Origin: Lobosporangium transversale | Taxonomy: Eukaryota > Mortierellomycota > Mortierellomycetes > Mortierellales > Mortierellaceae | Reading direction: 5' to 3' | Assembly: GCF_002105155.1 (NCBI RefSeq) | Contig: NW_019029023.1 | Location: forward strand, 248,001-312,000 | Length of the DNA stretch: 64,000 nt | In this document: positions 10,893 through 21,600 of the stretch, piece by piece | Position numbering within the stretch: position 1 is the stretch's first letter | Layout of the letters: each line of letters begins with the position of its first letter | Notes under the pieces: model-generated | Database searches by the model: none | What the model saw: only the letters and a program-made list of their open reading frames with translations | Told to the model about the DNA's origin: nothing | Position numbers and translations under genes: made by a program

Positions 10893-13658
10893 ATGACAGA
10901 ACCTCAATACCAACAATTCCGATACAACAACGTCCTCGAGGAAGTTTGTATCAGAACTGCCTCCATCTCCACAAGCAATGGCAACTTGTCGTGCTATGTG
11001 ACCTTGCAAGACATTCGACAAGTGTTTCCAGGTGCGCACCGATTCAAACTAAATGGGCATCCTGTCCCTTTCCTTGCAGACCATAACGGCAACTGGTAAA
11101 TTATATATAATTATGGCGACTTTGTCAATTGCTCTGAAAAATAAAAAGAACCCAATTTGACAATTTGGCACGTCTTTTTTTCTAATAGGATCGAACCTTT
11201 GCGCATTGCATCCTATCCTGGCATGATTCTAGACGTCTTTGCGGAAGTATCACAGTCCAGTAGTGGCAACAGCGAAAGCAACAGTAGCAGCAATGCCGTT
11301 GTCTATTTGCCGACATCGATAGACTCGGTGAATCTGACTGCTCAGGATCCTTCTTTGCCTTCATCAAACTTGGTTCAAGCTTACAACCCATCTCTTATTG
11401 CTCAAAGGTTGGAAGAAATTAAAGAGTTGGCACTAGAGGGGATTAAACTGCATCATCAAGCCCTTGACAGACTTGCCATCCTTCAACAGAAAGCTGATGC
11501 TATCCTTGTCCAGACCTTTGAGCTACATGAGTATCCAATCCCTCGACTCTTTATCATTCTGCCTGTTGACAGCACCAACTGGGACCCGATGAATATCTTG
11601 AGGAACAAGGTTCGCCTTCACTTCCTATGTGAATGTGAGGATCGCTCTGAAAAGGCAAGCAAAGACAGCCAGAAGAACAAAACCCATCTTGCCAGACATG
11701 AAGGATATGAGATCCGAAACAGCACAGAGTTCTTCCAAAAGTATGGGAAATACATGATCATCCTTTTACAGTGCCTCAGCGTAGGGATGCCTTTGGCTGC
11801 CTCGCTTGGGTCAGTCCCAGATCTCAAAGCCGGTATTGATTATTCACTCGACTATATGAGAACACTTTCTGTTGAGTATCCGGCCCTGAAAGACATCAAC
11901 ACAATCGAGGACTATGAAGCACTTGAAGGAGCAGATCTCCGAGGACTGAGCAAATTCCTTCAAACCAATGATGAAAACAGGCAGCTTGGCAATTTGTACA
12001 GGACTACGACCGAAAGGGGGCATGTCAAATGGGTTTGTGTCGATCACTATCGCTCAACGTATAAAGAGAAAGAACAGAAATCGTTTGAAGATGTTGTGGC
12101 GATGAATGGAGGCAAATATGACTCACAGCTCGGTAAAGTGGTCATTGAGTTGGAATCTAGGATCAGAGCTAGAGAGTTCTTCGAAGCCTTGACCAAAGCT
12201 AAACATATTTACGAGTTGGAGATCACATTCAGCAAGGACTGGGATTGGACCAGGACTGATCTGGAAGCGCTGAAGAATGCACTAAGCGTATCGAGTGTAT
12301 CGATCCTTCGACTTGACCTTGGAGAATCTCAAGGAAGCATAGTCAGGAAACTACTTTCAACAAGGCATGAAAAACTTGTAGGCATCATAGAACTTAACAA
12401 TATGAAGACGATTCATGTTGTACTTCCTCCGGAAGCCAAACATCTTTCCAATCTACAAAGCGTAAAATCGTCACATCTTCACAAGTTATCCATTGGGATG
12501 AGGCCTCGAAGGATGAGAGCTAGTGAATTTCCACCGCTTATAAATTCACTCGAGGCTTTGGCCACTTTGGACTTAGCATCTAACTCGATTGGGAATAAAG
12601 AGTCCCTCGCACTTTCAAAGGCACTCAAGACAAACACCAGTCTGACCGATTTGGTCTTGAGTTACAATTCAATTGGGGATGAAGGAGCTCTGGCACTGTC
12701 AAAGGCACTCAAGACAAACTCCAGTCTGGCCAATTTGAACTTGATGAGCAACTCTATTGGGGATGAAGGAGCTCTGGCACTGTCAGAGGCACTCAAGACA
12801 AACTCCAGTCTGAGCATTTTAGATCTGCGAAGGAACTCAATTGGGAAGAAGGGGGGTCTGGCACTCATGGATACGCTCAACAGTGGCACGGCTTTAAGCA
12901 CTTTAGGTTTGTGGGGCAGCTTAGTTGGAAAAGGAGAGGTTCATGCGCTGTCAGAGGCACTCAAGACTAATACCAGTCTGACCAATTTGAACTTGTACGG
13001 CAACTCAATTGGGAAAGAAGGAGCTCTGGCACTGTCAGAGGCACTCAAGACAAACACCAGTCTGACCAATTTGAACTTATACAATAACTCAATTGGAGAT
13101 GAAGGAGCTCTGGCACTGTCAGAGGCACTCAAGACAAACACCAGTCTGACCATTTTGGACTTGAGTTGGAACTCAATTAGGAATGAAGGAGCTCTGGCAC
13201 TGTCAGAGGCACTCAAGACAAACTCCAGTCTGACCAATTTGAACTTGTACGGCAACTCAATTGGGAAAGAAGGAGCTCTGGCACTGTCAGAGGCACTCAG
13301 GACAAACACCAGTCTGGCCAATTTGAACTTGACGGACAACTCAATTAGGAATGAAGGAGCTCTGGCACTGTCAGAGGCACTCAAGACAAACACCAGTCTG
13401 ACCAATTTGAACTTACGATACAACTCAATTGGGAATGAAGGAGCTCTGGCACTGTCAGAGGCACTCAAGACAAACACCAGTCTGACCGGTTTGAACTTGT
13501 ACAATAACTCAATTAGGAATGAAGGAGCTCTGGCACTGTCAGAGGCACTCAAGACAAATACCAGTCTGACCGATTTGGACTTACGGTACAACTCTATTGG
13601 GGATGAAGAAGCTCTGGCACTGTCAGAGGCACTCAGGGCTTTAAAGGTTTCTGTATGA
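10893..13658 (+). CDS. LRR-family protein, arm A copy (intact)
   Basis: Exon 1 is 10893-11095 and exon 2 is 11189-13658, with GT-AG intron 11096-11188, giving 890 aa. Residues 1-110 form a header (EEVCIRTAS, LQDIRQVFPGAHRFKLNG, PVPFLAD, IEPLRIASYPG). A Ser/Asn-rich linker and a short helix follow. Residues about 160-500 are the middle domain: LDRLAILQQKADAIL, RLFIILPV, RLHFLCECED, HEGYEIRNSTEFFQKYGKY, TTTERGHVKWVCVDHYRS. I see no P-loop. From about residue 526 thirteen 28-aa LRRs of the ribonuclease-inhibitor type follow, many almost identical at DNA level (84-bp unit). No signal peptide or membrane segment is visible, so it is probably cytoplasmic. The LRRs should bind protein or ligand; the function is unknown to me. 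The FLCE...GYEI stretch resembles regions of some large LRR/COR proteins, which is inference only. Confidence 0.85.
12560..13650 (+). repeat. 84-bp tandem repeats encoding the arm A LRR array
   Basis: The unit GAAGGAGCTCTGGCACTGTC AGAGGCACTCAAGACAAAC... recurs every 84 bp. Only the stretch coding for LxLxxN varies (YGN, YNN, SWN, TDN, RYN). The units after GEVHALSEAL number eight here against ten in the arm B copy. Confidence 0.9.
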
Positions 13659-14484
13659 GGAATACTTTAATCGATAAGTAAATAACTCTGGTGCTGTTAA
13701 TGCCGCTTATTATTGGCTGGCGTTGATTTAGTTGGTTGGTTTGATCATTGAAGTAGTGATGAGGTCTTAGTGGTTACGGATAGTAGTTTGATTTGGATTA
13801 AAAGCTGACTTACGGCAGCTAAGCGTCCGTAGCAGCGCTGCTTTTTTTTTTTTTTCTTTTTTTTCTTTTTTGATCGATTCTTCCTCCCCTCGCTTGCTAA
13901 TGGCTCTAGCATGCGTGGATTATTGAAAGCTCATCCTTTTGTAGCCTCTCTCTAAAGGCAAACCAAATATGGCCATCAAATGCATTATAAAGACAGAGAG
14001 ACGTGTGAGCATCAAAGAAAAGTGTCCAAGGGAATTTGGGTTTTCTATTTATTAGCCCCAAGGGAAACTAAGAGAAAATAAGATGGGGAAATATCATCCC
14101 GTCATCAAAGGATGGGAACCACGAGTGTTCCCTACTCTTCAGTATACCCTAAAGAAACTTATAAACTGTACAGCAAGACCGGACGCTTGCTGAATCAGAT
14201 GCAAAGAGTACCAAAGAGGATATAAGTGCCAGAGACATCTAGAAGTGTGTGTGGCAGTCAAAGTAGGGTCCTAACGAAGGAGTAGGCTGTTGTGGGATGT
14301 CATCCCGGTAAGGACCACCTAAAGTTAGACAGAAGAGAACTAAAAGGCGATGTTCTCCACTGAGGCCATAATTGGTAGGAGTGAGGTCCTTTGGCCAGAA
14401 GCTTTATTACAAATGGTTGCAAAAAAGACACGCTGAATGGGTGGTCTCTAATTGAAGGGTCTACATAGAGCAACCTAATACATA
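13659..14484. other. Spacer inside arm A, no gene seen
   Basis: Conserved with about 42080-42870 of arm B, including non-coding text. A T-rich run lies at 13841-13870 (A-run at 42670-42690 in arm B). Confidence 0.5.
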
Positions 14485-14612
14485 TTTTTTTTATCCATAC
14501 ATTTTTCAAAGCAGTTTTTCTTTTATGCTCATCTCTACGCCTGTGAAGCTCCAAGGTCCTCCTTGGCATATTTCTATAAGTCCTGTAATGAATGACTTTG
14601 TAATAAAAGAAA
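14485..14612 (-). pseudogene. C-terminal scrap of a Tc1-type transposase (arm A)
   Basis: On the minus strand the text encodes YRNMPRRTLELHRRRDEHK. This resembles the C-terminus of the intact Tc1 transposase in this window (YESMPRRVEELHRKKGG). No catalytic domain is found next to it. The same scrap is in arm B near 40735-40835, so it predates the duplication. Confidence 0.4.
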
Positions 14613-14669
14613 ACAGAGACAATATATACTCACCATGAGAAATATATTACTCGTATATAATGAGTCCAG

Positions 14670-14730
<61 letters not shown>

Positions 14731-15806
14731 TATGGCTGTGAATCTTGAAGAATTCGACCTTCTGCTTTTTATTAGATTTGGCATAGCAACACTTAAAGTC
14801 CTATATCTTCTTACATGTTCATGCTACAGTCGTGATTGCATAGAATGTGTTTTATGCTGGAGACAGATATGAAGTCAAAGTGACTAGCCATCAAATGAAG
14901 ATGAAGGCTATTTTTCCAGTTCAGTTCTTCAGCGAATCTCCCAACAAACAATAAGCCCGATGCTAACAGATACCACAGAGCTGAGGTTACCCAATTGTAC
15001 ATTATTGGCGAGAAATAACCAAGAGCGGGGCAAATTTTGTAAAAATCCCTTCTAGTCTTATTGTGCCATACACCAACACACAAAAAAATGAGTCCAAGGT
15101 AACCGATCAGTCAACTTTTCTTTTTTGCTACTTAGGAACCTATCTATGTATATAGGCACTGGCCATACTTGTAGTAAATAAAGCCCCCATCTATATACGC
15201 CAAAATTGTGTATGGTTTAATTTCAACTTGACCCCTTATTATGCCAGTTCAATATAGACTTTCATTAAACCTCTTGTGCCTCCATGACATCCTAGATAAA
15301 GACCTTTATCGCCTGAAGGAGCTAAGAAGGGGTCATTAGTGCTATACTATGTCCGATAGGGTAAATTCAGTAGTATTCAAAGCCAGCAGGATCAGGCGTC
15401 ATCGCAGGCGATGTACGATTCGAGAATGGGCGACACAAAACGCGTAGTGGCAGTAAATAAATTGGAAACAATGTTGATATTACTGCAAGTAAACAACAAT
15501 AACAACAACAGCATCTTATCTTCCATGAAGAGATCACCTTGAAGGGCCAACCAATCTGAGATCTCCCAGGAGGATCGACTCAGCTTCTGGATGTAGGAAG
15601 AAGCCTGGCGACTTGTGAAGTATTTCTTCCCACCAAAGGTATGTTGGTCCCTTAGGCTGCAGGCAGTAACTTTTCACTCATGTAGACAAAATGGAGCGGG
15701 AGAAAAAATTACACATGTCTCATTTCGCGCATTTTTATTTTAATTTTATTTTATTCTTTTTTTATACAGATAACGTAAAGTATATGTACCCAAAGCTGTG
15801 TCCTGT
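14613..15806. other. Spacer inside arm A with an ATT microsatellite
   Basis: It includes the (TTA)n tract 14673-14731. A 90-codon minus-strand frame at 15083-14811 (MCVGVWHNKTRRD...) is kept in arm B at 40266-40538 with about two changes. With so recent a duplication this does not prove coding, and I recognise no family. Confidence 0.45.
14673..14731. repeat. (TTA)n microsatellite, about 19 units
   Basis: A perfect ATT tract. The counterpart in arm B (40617-40640) has only about 8 units, so it has changed length since the duplication. Confidence 0.9.
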
Positions 15807-16315
15807 TTAGTGCCTGGTTCTGAGTGCCTCTGATAGAGCCAGGTATACTTCCTTCGCGATTGACATATGACTCAATTCCAACCTTGTCAAAGTGGTGTTG
15901 ATCTTGAGTACCTCTAAAAGTACGAGAGCTCCCTCATTCCCTACTGAGTTCCGAAACAAGTTCAAATTTGTCAAAGTCTTGTTGGTTTTGAGCGCCTCTG
16001 AGAATGCGATGGCCCCTCTGTTCCCTACTTTGTTGTCCCCCAAGCTCAAGTCTGTCAAGGCGGTGTTGACCTTGAGTGCCTCTGAGAGTGCGAGGGCTCC
16101 ATTCTTCCCAATCAAGTTACTCCCCAAGCCCAAACTTGTCAACGCCGTATTGATCTTGAGTGTTTCTGAAAGTGCTATGGCTCCTTCGTTCCCGATTGAG
16201 TTATTCCACAGGCTCAGATTTGTCAAAGCCTTGTTGGTCTTGAGCACTTCTGAGAGTGCGAAGACCCCTTCCTTGCCAATTGAGTTCCAAATCAAGTTCA
16301 AACTTGTCAGAGTCT
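15807..16315 (-). pseudogene. LRR-only tail fragment of an LRR-family gene (arm A)
   Basis: An open frame from about 16301 to 15807 encodes six 28-aa LRRs (NSIGKEGVFALSEVLKTNK type) and ends ALSEALRTRH plus stop. Header, intron and middle domain are missing upstream; 16320-16440 has no matching text. It is therefore a truncated gene end. The arm B copy at 39045-39553 additionally has a frameshift. A short standalone LRR protein is possible but there is no leader or header. Confidence 0.7.
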
Positions 16316-16957
16316 GGCGCGTAATTGCAGAATTTATGCCCTTCAGTTATCGCACTGGATCATCTCACCAATCGAAAGCTCTGGGATATGGGATCGATGC
16401 TGCTACCAGCCACCATCCCTTTGCATCATGCGAGTGATACCCTCAGTTTCACTCTGATATTATATTAATATATCAGCATTTCTATTGCAAGTTTTTTTTT
16501 TATTTTTATTTTTTTATTTTTTTTTATTTTTGGATAAATGCATTCTATACCCTTCCAAAAATAATCAGACCTCAATGGCGGGTATCTTCAGTCCTCGATA
16601 AATGGTAAAACCAGACCTCAATGATACAGTGGTCATCAAAAGTCATTCAATGATTTTGAATTTTTAACATTCTCATTCCTTTTCTTCATTCTCATCTAGC
16701 ATGTGGCTAGTATATTTGGGGTAGTGCATTTGTTCCCCACACCTCATGATTACTTTCATGTCTCATTCCTAATTATGACTTCATTGTGAAATAAAACCAA
16801 TTTCAATTTGACCTGTCTATTGAATGACTTTGCTGATTTTGAATGTTGATTGCAAAAAAAACTTTTTCACTTCTCTTTTTTCTACCAAGATTACCTTCAG
16901 CTATATCTTCATACACCTCTACTTACAATTAACATTCCACATCGCTTAGTATTTATT

Positions 16958-17977
16958 ATGAGGAGGCTTTCTATGGGAAAGGTACAAAATGCTCAGGCCT
17001 TACTTCGACAAGGGAAGTCTACAAGCGAAGTGGCAAGGCAACTTGGTATCTCTATTTCATCGGCAATAAGGATCAGGAGGGACGTCAAGGACAATATTCC
17101 TAAACCCAGAATGGGCAGACCCTCATTGGTTTCCCCTGCTACCAAGAGGGTAATTGCACGCGAGGTTGATACGGGGAAACTTAGATCCATTCTGGCAGTT
17201 CAAGAATACATCAGATCGAGCCATGGAGTGCATGTCAGTGTAGAGACTGCCCGACGCTATGTAAAATCAGAGGGTTTGAAAAACTATGTCCGCCCATTCA
17301 AGCCTAGGCTGACAAAAATGCAGATTGCGAAAAGGAAGAATTTTGCCCTCAACCACCTTGACTGGACTGTTGATGACTGGAAGCGAGTGATGTTCTCGGA
17401 CGAAAAGCTTTTTGTAAGGCTAGGGTCCTTAGGAGGAAGAACACAATATAGGCGACCCGGCCACAGGTCTTTAGAAGATCGAGATGTTAGAGAGGGATCA
17501 AGGGGAGCACATAACAAACCTATGTGGTGGGGCTGTATCACTTATCATGGTATAGGCGATGGTTGCAGGATCCCTGTCACAGTTGATTCCTCTTTATATG
17601 TTGATGTTCTACAAGATTATGTCCTCGGCTCATGGAAGTGGTATGGCCAGGACCCTGAAAAGTTAATTTTTCAGCAGGACAATGCAAGTGTTCATACGAG
17701 TAGGATGGTTAAAGAGTTCTTTATTAAGTCACACATTACCACTTTGGAGTGGCCTCCAAATTTTCCTGACCTCAGCCCTATCGAGCATGTATGGGCCTAC
17801 ATGGATCATCGACTCAAGGGATATGAGAAGGTACCAAAGGATCTGGATGAACTATGGGAAAGACTACAGGATATCTGGACATCTATTCCACCTGACTTCC
17901 TTCATGAGCTATATGAAAGTATGCCACGAAGGGTAGAGGAGCTTCATCGCAAGAAAGGAGGTCGTACACATTACTGA
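16958..17977 (+). CDS. Tc1-type DD34E transposase
   Basis: 339 aa from the ATG at 16958 (MRRLSMGKVQNAQ), the typical length for Tc1 transposases; an in-frame ATG-less extension reaches back to 16850. The N-terminus has a helix-turn-helix (ARQLGISISSAIRIRRDV) and GRP-type linker (RMGRPS). The catalytic triad is visible as MFSDEK, FQQDNASVH and SPIEHVW, with 34 residues between the second Asp and the Glu. It cuts and pastes DNA at TA sites in the nucleus. No stops or frameshifts are seen, so it may be active. Confidence 0.93.
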   Translation: MRRLSMGKVQNAQALLRQGKSTSEVARQLGISISSAIRIRRDVKDNIPKPRMGRPSLVSPATKRVIAREVDTGKLRSILAVQEYIRSSHGVHVSVETARRYVKSEGLKNYVRPFKPRLTKMQIAKRKNFALNHLDWTVDDWKRVMFSDEKLFVRLGSLGGRTQYRRPGHRSLEDRDVREGSRGAHNKPMWWGCITYHGIGDGCRIPVTVDSSLYVDVLQDYVLGSWKWYGQDPEKLIFQQDNASVHTSRMVKEFFIKSHITTLEWPPNFPDLSPIEHVWAYMDHRLKGYEKVPKDLDELWERLQDIWTSIPPDFLHELYESMPRRVEELHRKKGGRTHY

Positions 17978-17996
17978 AGAACAGAAAAAAAAAAAC

Positions 17997-18110
17997 AAAT
18001 AAAGCAGTGCTCCTATTCGGTTTAAAATTTTGTCAATTATGATGTTTCAGATTAAAAAAATAAATATCAATTGACAAAATTTTAAACCGAATAGGAGCAC
18101 TGAAATAAAG
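17997..18110. mobile_element. 98-bp palindromic MITE with 8-bp target duplication, nested in the Tc1 element
   Basis: Two perfect 34-nt inverted arms (18005-18038 and 18069-18102), starting CAGTGCTCCTATTCGG, flank a 30-nt loop. AAATAAAG is present directly on both sides (17997-18004 and 18103-18110). CAGTG-type ends and an 8-bp target duplication fit the hAT superfamily. No coding capacity. Confidence 0.85.
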
Positions 18111-18113
18111 CAA

Positions 18114-18193
18114 AGCTCCTGTTTTTCTTCAAATGTCATTCAATGAGATGCCAATAATTGGCATTCATCTAAATTTTCAATTAGCAACAGGAG
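18114..18193. repeat. Second imperfect palindrome next to the MITE
   Basis: AGCTCCTGTT and AACAGGAGCT bound about 80 bp whose centre, ATGCCAATAATTGGCAT, is itself palindromic. It lies inside the Tc1 element between the MITE and the right TIR. It may be a decayed foldback element or part of the Tc1 structure. Confidence 0.5.
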
Positions 18194-18338
18194 CTCATTG
18201 ACATTGTAGTAGGCGTGACATTGTCGATGGTCGAACTCGCTACGTAAGTTTCATTAGCGACAAGCAAGATCAAATTGGAGAAAGGAATGAGAATGTCGAA
18301 ATTCCTAATTCATTGAATGATTTTTGATGACCACTGTA

Positions 18339-18611
18339 TGTGAAACAATCATAGTTTTCGTATGCTCGAGTAAAACCATTCGTCTTCTGCATATGAATAT
18401 TTGACCTGATTTCAGCTTGTTGTGTACTTTTATTACTTGCGGAGATCCTACTTAAGATGGCTTCCTTCAAGCGTTCCATGCTCACTCAACAATGGCTTTT
18501 ATGAAGCAAGCAATGTGCGGATTATGGGCAAGGGACTACATTTTGTTATCCAAGGAGAAGGATTAAAAACCAACGTTACTGTGGGTCTTTTGGTTGCCGC
18601 AAGACAGTTGT
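18339..18611. other. Spacer between the Tc1 element and the LRR gene
   Basis: No gene is recognised. It does not match the sequence beyond the arm B edge (before 38737), so homology between the arms ends at the transposon. Confidence 0.5.
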
Positions 18612-21600
18612 TTATTTGTAATAAACTACGTATATTTCCCTTAACCACTCAACACACGACCAGACAATGTGGGCCCATACCAGGCATAGGGCTCCACGGA
18701 TAATGCTCAAGGAAGGGCCAAAGCGATATTTGGCCTGTGCACCCTTGTCAACGGAGATTGGAGTGTTGTCCCCTAGTTTTAAAGTGGTCAAAGTAGGACT
18801 GAACTTGAGCGCCTCAGCCAGTGCCAAAGCCCCTTCCATCCTAATCGGGTTTCGTTCCAAGCCCAAAGTGCCCAAAGTTGCGTTGACCTTGAGCGCCTCT
18901 GACAGCGCCAAAGCTCCCTCATTTCCAATTGAGTTGCGATGCAACTTCAAGGTCGTCAAAGTCGTGTTAAGCTTGAGCGCCTCTGCTAATGCCAAAGCTC
19001 CTTCATCCCCAATTGAGTTCCAATCCAAGTCCAAAACGCTCAAAGCCGTGTTGGTCTTGAGTGCCCACGATAATGCCAGAGATCCTTCATTTCCAACTGA
19101 ATTCTCTCTTAAACTCAAATACCTCAAAGTTATGTTAGACTTGAGTGCCTTTGAGAGGGCTATAGCTCCTTCATTCCCAATTGAGTTGAGCCACAGGTCC
19201 AAAGATACCAAAGTCGTGTTAGACTTGAGTGCCTCTGATAATGCCAGGGCCCCTTCATCTCCAATTGAGTTCCAACTCAAGTCCAAGATAGTCAAAGTCA
19301 CGTTGACCTTGAGCGCCTCTGACAGTGCTAGAGCTCCTGCTTTTCTAATTGAGTTACGATTCAAGTCCAAAGTGGTCAAAGCCGTGTTTATTTTGAGCGC
19401 CTCTGACAGTTCCAGAGCTCCTCCATCCCCAATCGAATTGCGCTCCAAGCCCAGAGTGGACAACGTCGTGTTAACTTTGAGTGCCTCTGACAGGGCCAGA
19501 ACCCCTTCAACTCCGATTGAGTTCCAACTCAAGTTCAGGGTAGTCAAAGTTGTATTAACTTTGAGAACTTTCGACAGTGCGAGAGCTCCTTCTTTCCCGA
19601 CTGAATTACAGCTTAGGTTCAAGGCGGTCAAGGTCGTGTTAGTCTTGAGTGCTTCTGACAGCGCCAGAGCTCCTCCCTTCCCGATTGAGTTCCATGTCAA
19701 GTTCAAAGTGGTTAAAGTCGTGTTGTCCTTGAGTGCCTCTGCCAGTGCCAGAGATTGTTCGTTTCCAATTGAATTCCAACCCAAGTCCAAGATGGTCAAA
19801 ACCGTGAAGACCTTGAGCGACTCCACAAGTACTTGGAAATAACTGGCTCCAATGCCTCGAGGCCTAATCTCAAAGGAAAATTTTTGAAGGTGTGGCAGTC
19901 TTTTGGGCTGTAAAATAGAAAGCTGTAGGAGGTCCTGGGATAAGACTATATGAATTCTTTTCAGATTGTTAAGTCCAATGATGCGAGTAAGTATTATTCT
20001 ATAATATGTGGGTGTTGAGAATGCTTTCCTGTTGTTACTATCTTGACATTGGTCGAGCTCAAGTCGAAGGGTTGATACACTTGAAGCCTTTAGTGCATTT
20101 CCAAATGCTTCAAGCTCAATCTCGGTCCAATCCCAGCTGAATGTAATATCCAACTCATGAACACATCTGACATTTCTCAGAGTACTGAAGAAATCCTCAG
20201 CGCCAGCCCTGGAGCGCAATATAATAGTCGCTTTATCAAGGTTTGGGTCGTATTTGCCATTATACACCTTGATTGAATTTGCAAATACTTCCTGCTCTTT
20301 TTCTTTGAATGTCGAACGATAGTGATCGACACAAATCCATTTGACATGGCCTGTTTCGGTCGTGATCCTGTACAAGTTGCCAAGTTGTTTGTCTTCATTG
20401 TTGATCTGAAGAAAAGTGCCTAGCTGCTGAAGATCAGGTCCTTCAAGTCCTCTGTAGCCTTCAGCTATGTTGATGTCGCTCAGGCTCGGATACTCAATAG
20501 AGAGTGCTTTCATATACTGAAGCGAATAATCAATCTTAGCATTTGCCAGCCTTGGGACAGATGCCAAAGAAGCGGACGACAGTATCCTCAACTTGAGCCA
20601 TTCTAAAAGGACAAGCATGTGCTTTCCATACTTGCGGAAGAACTCCGTGCTATTTCGGATCTCATATCCATCATGTTGGACAATATGGATTTGGTTCTGG
20701 CTGCCCTTGCTAGGAGTTACGATGTGGTCGTCACATTCGCAGAGGAATTGAAGGCGGACCCTGTTTTTCAAGGTATTTGTTAGATCCCACTTTATATGTT
20801 CAACAGGCAGAAGTATAAACAGTCGAGGAAATAGAGAGTTTTGTAACTCAAAAGTCTGGAAGAGGATAGTATTAACATGCTTTTGGAGGATGGCAAGCCT
20901 ATTGAAAGCTTGCTGTTGCAAGCCAATGATCATTTCATCCTTCTCTTTAGCCTCTAACCGTAGTTTCAGCATCTCGTCGTCCTTTTGTTTGGCTTCCAGT
21001 TGCAGTTTCAACACCTCCAGTTGCAGTTTGAGCATCCTGTCATTCTCCTCAGCTTTCAATTGCAGTTTAGCCATCTCTGATTGCAATTTAAGCATCTCGT
21101 TGTCCTTCTCTTTCACTTGCAAGAGCAACTCTTTAATCTGCTCAAAGCCAGGATCGTCCATATCGATTTGCGCGACATTATGAGCTATATGAGATGAGTC
21201 CGAAGATTGTAAAGAAGAGTCCTGAAGAGTCGAATTTTCCGACCATCTCGATGTTGGCGAGCGGACGGCGGAGTTGTTTTGGCAGCTGCTCTGCGGTATT
21301 TCTGTAATGACATCCAGGACCTTGTTAGGGTAAAATGCAATACATGGAGGTTCGATTCTAAAGGAACAAATAATAAACAAACAAAAAATCATGTCAAACT
21401 GAGTTCCCCTTATTTCTCTTTGATAAGGGACCGTGAAAATGGTATACCTGTGACCAGTAGAGTGAACAAGGAATGGGATGGACTGTCCATCCAATTTGAA
21501 TCGCTGTGCATCTGGAAACAGCTCTCGAATGTCTTCCAAGCGCACATGGCAGAGCGAGTTGCCATTGCCTGCATCGGTAGAAGCAGTTCTGACACAAACC

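Larger units (their letters stand above)
10204..16626. repeat. Inverted-duplication arm A
   Basis: This block is repeated in reverse complement at 38737-46560. The match runs from the spacer upstream of the LRR gene (AGTTTTTTAATTTCATTCAA near 10210 against the minus strand near 46545), through the whole LRR gene, the 13.7-15.8 kb spacer and the LRR tail fragment, to CCTCAATGATA at 16616-16626. Read by eye, identity is high over non-coding flanks too, so it is a segmental duplication and not just related genes. Arm A lacks about 1.2 kb present in arm B at 40838-42066. The inner end coincides with the left TIR of the Tc1 element. Confidence 0.88.
16627..18336 (+). mobile_element. Complete Tc1/mariner-family DNA transposon
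   Basis: A 1710-bp element flanked by TA on both sides (16625-16626 and 18337-18338). Terminal inverted repeats of about 55 bp begin CAGTGGTCATCAAAA; left 16627-16680 and right 18285-18336 match with a few differences. One open transposase gene lies inside. A 98-bp palindrome with its own 8-bp target duplication sits between the gene and the right TIR. The TA duplication, matching TIRs and open ORF suggest recent activity. Confidence 0.93.

Noticed and set aside
12941..13591. 216-codon antisense frame with 28-aa repeats (SASDSARAPSFPIELLYKFK) opposite the arm A LRR array; similar frames at 42906-43769 and 18667-19842
   Set aside because: It is the mirror frame of the 84-bp LRR repeats and stays open because the unit is repeated; no start context, intron structure or homology.
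12560..13650. Regular repeats that could be mistaken for a CRISPR array
   Set aside because: Period is 84 bp with coding backbone and no unique spacers; it is an LRR coding repeat in a eukaryotic genome.
14811..15083. 90-codon minus-strand frame conserved at 40266-40538
   Set aside because: Conservation is explained by the recent duplication; no family, leader or splice context, so not called as a gene.
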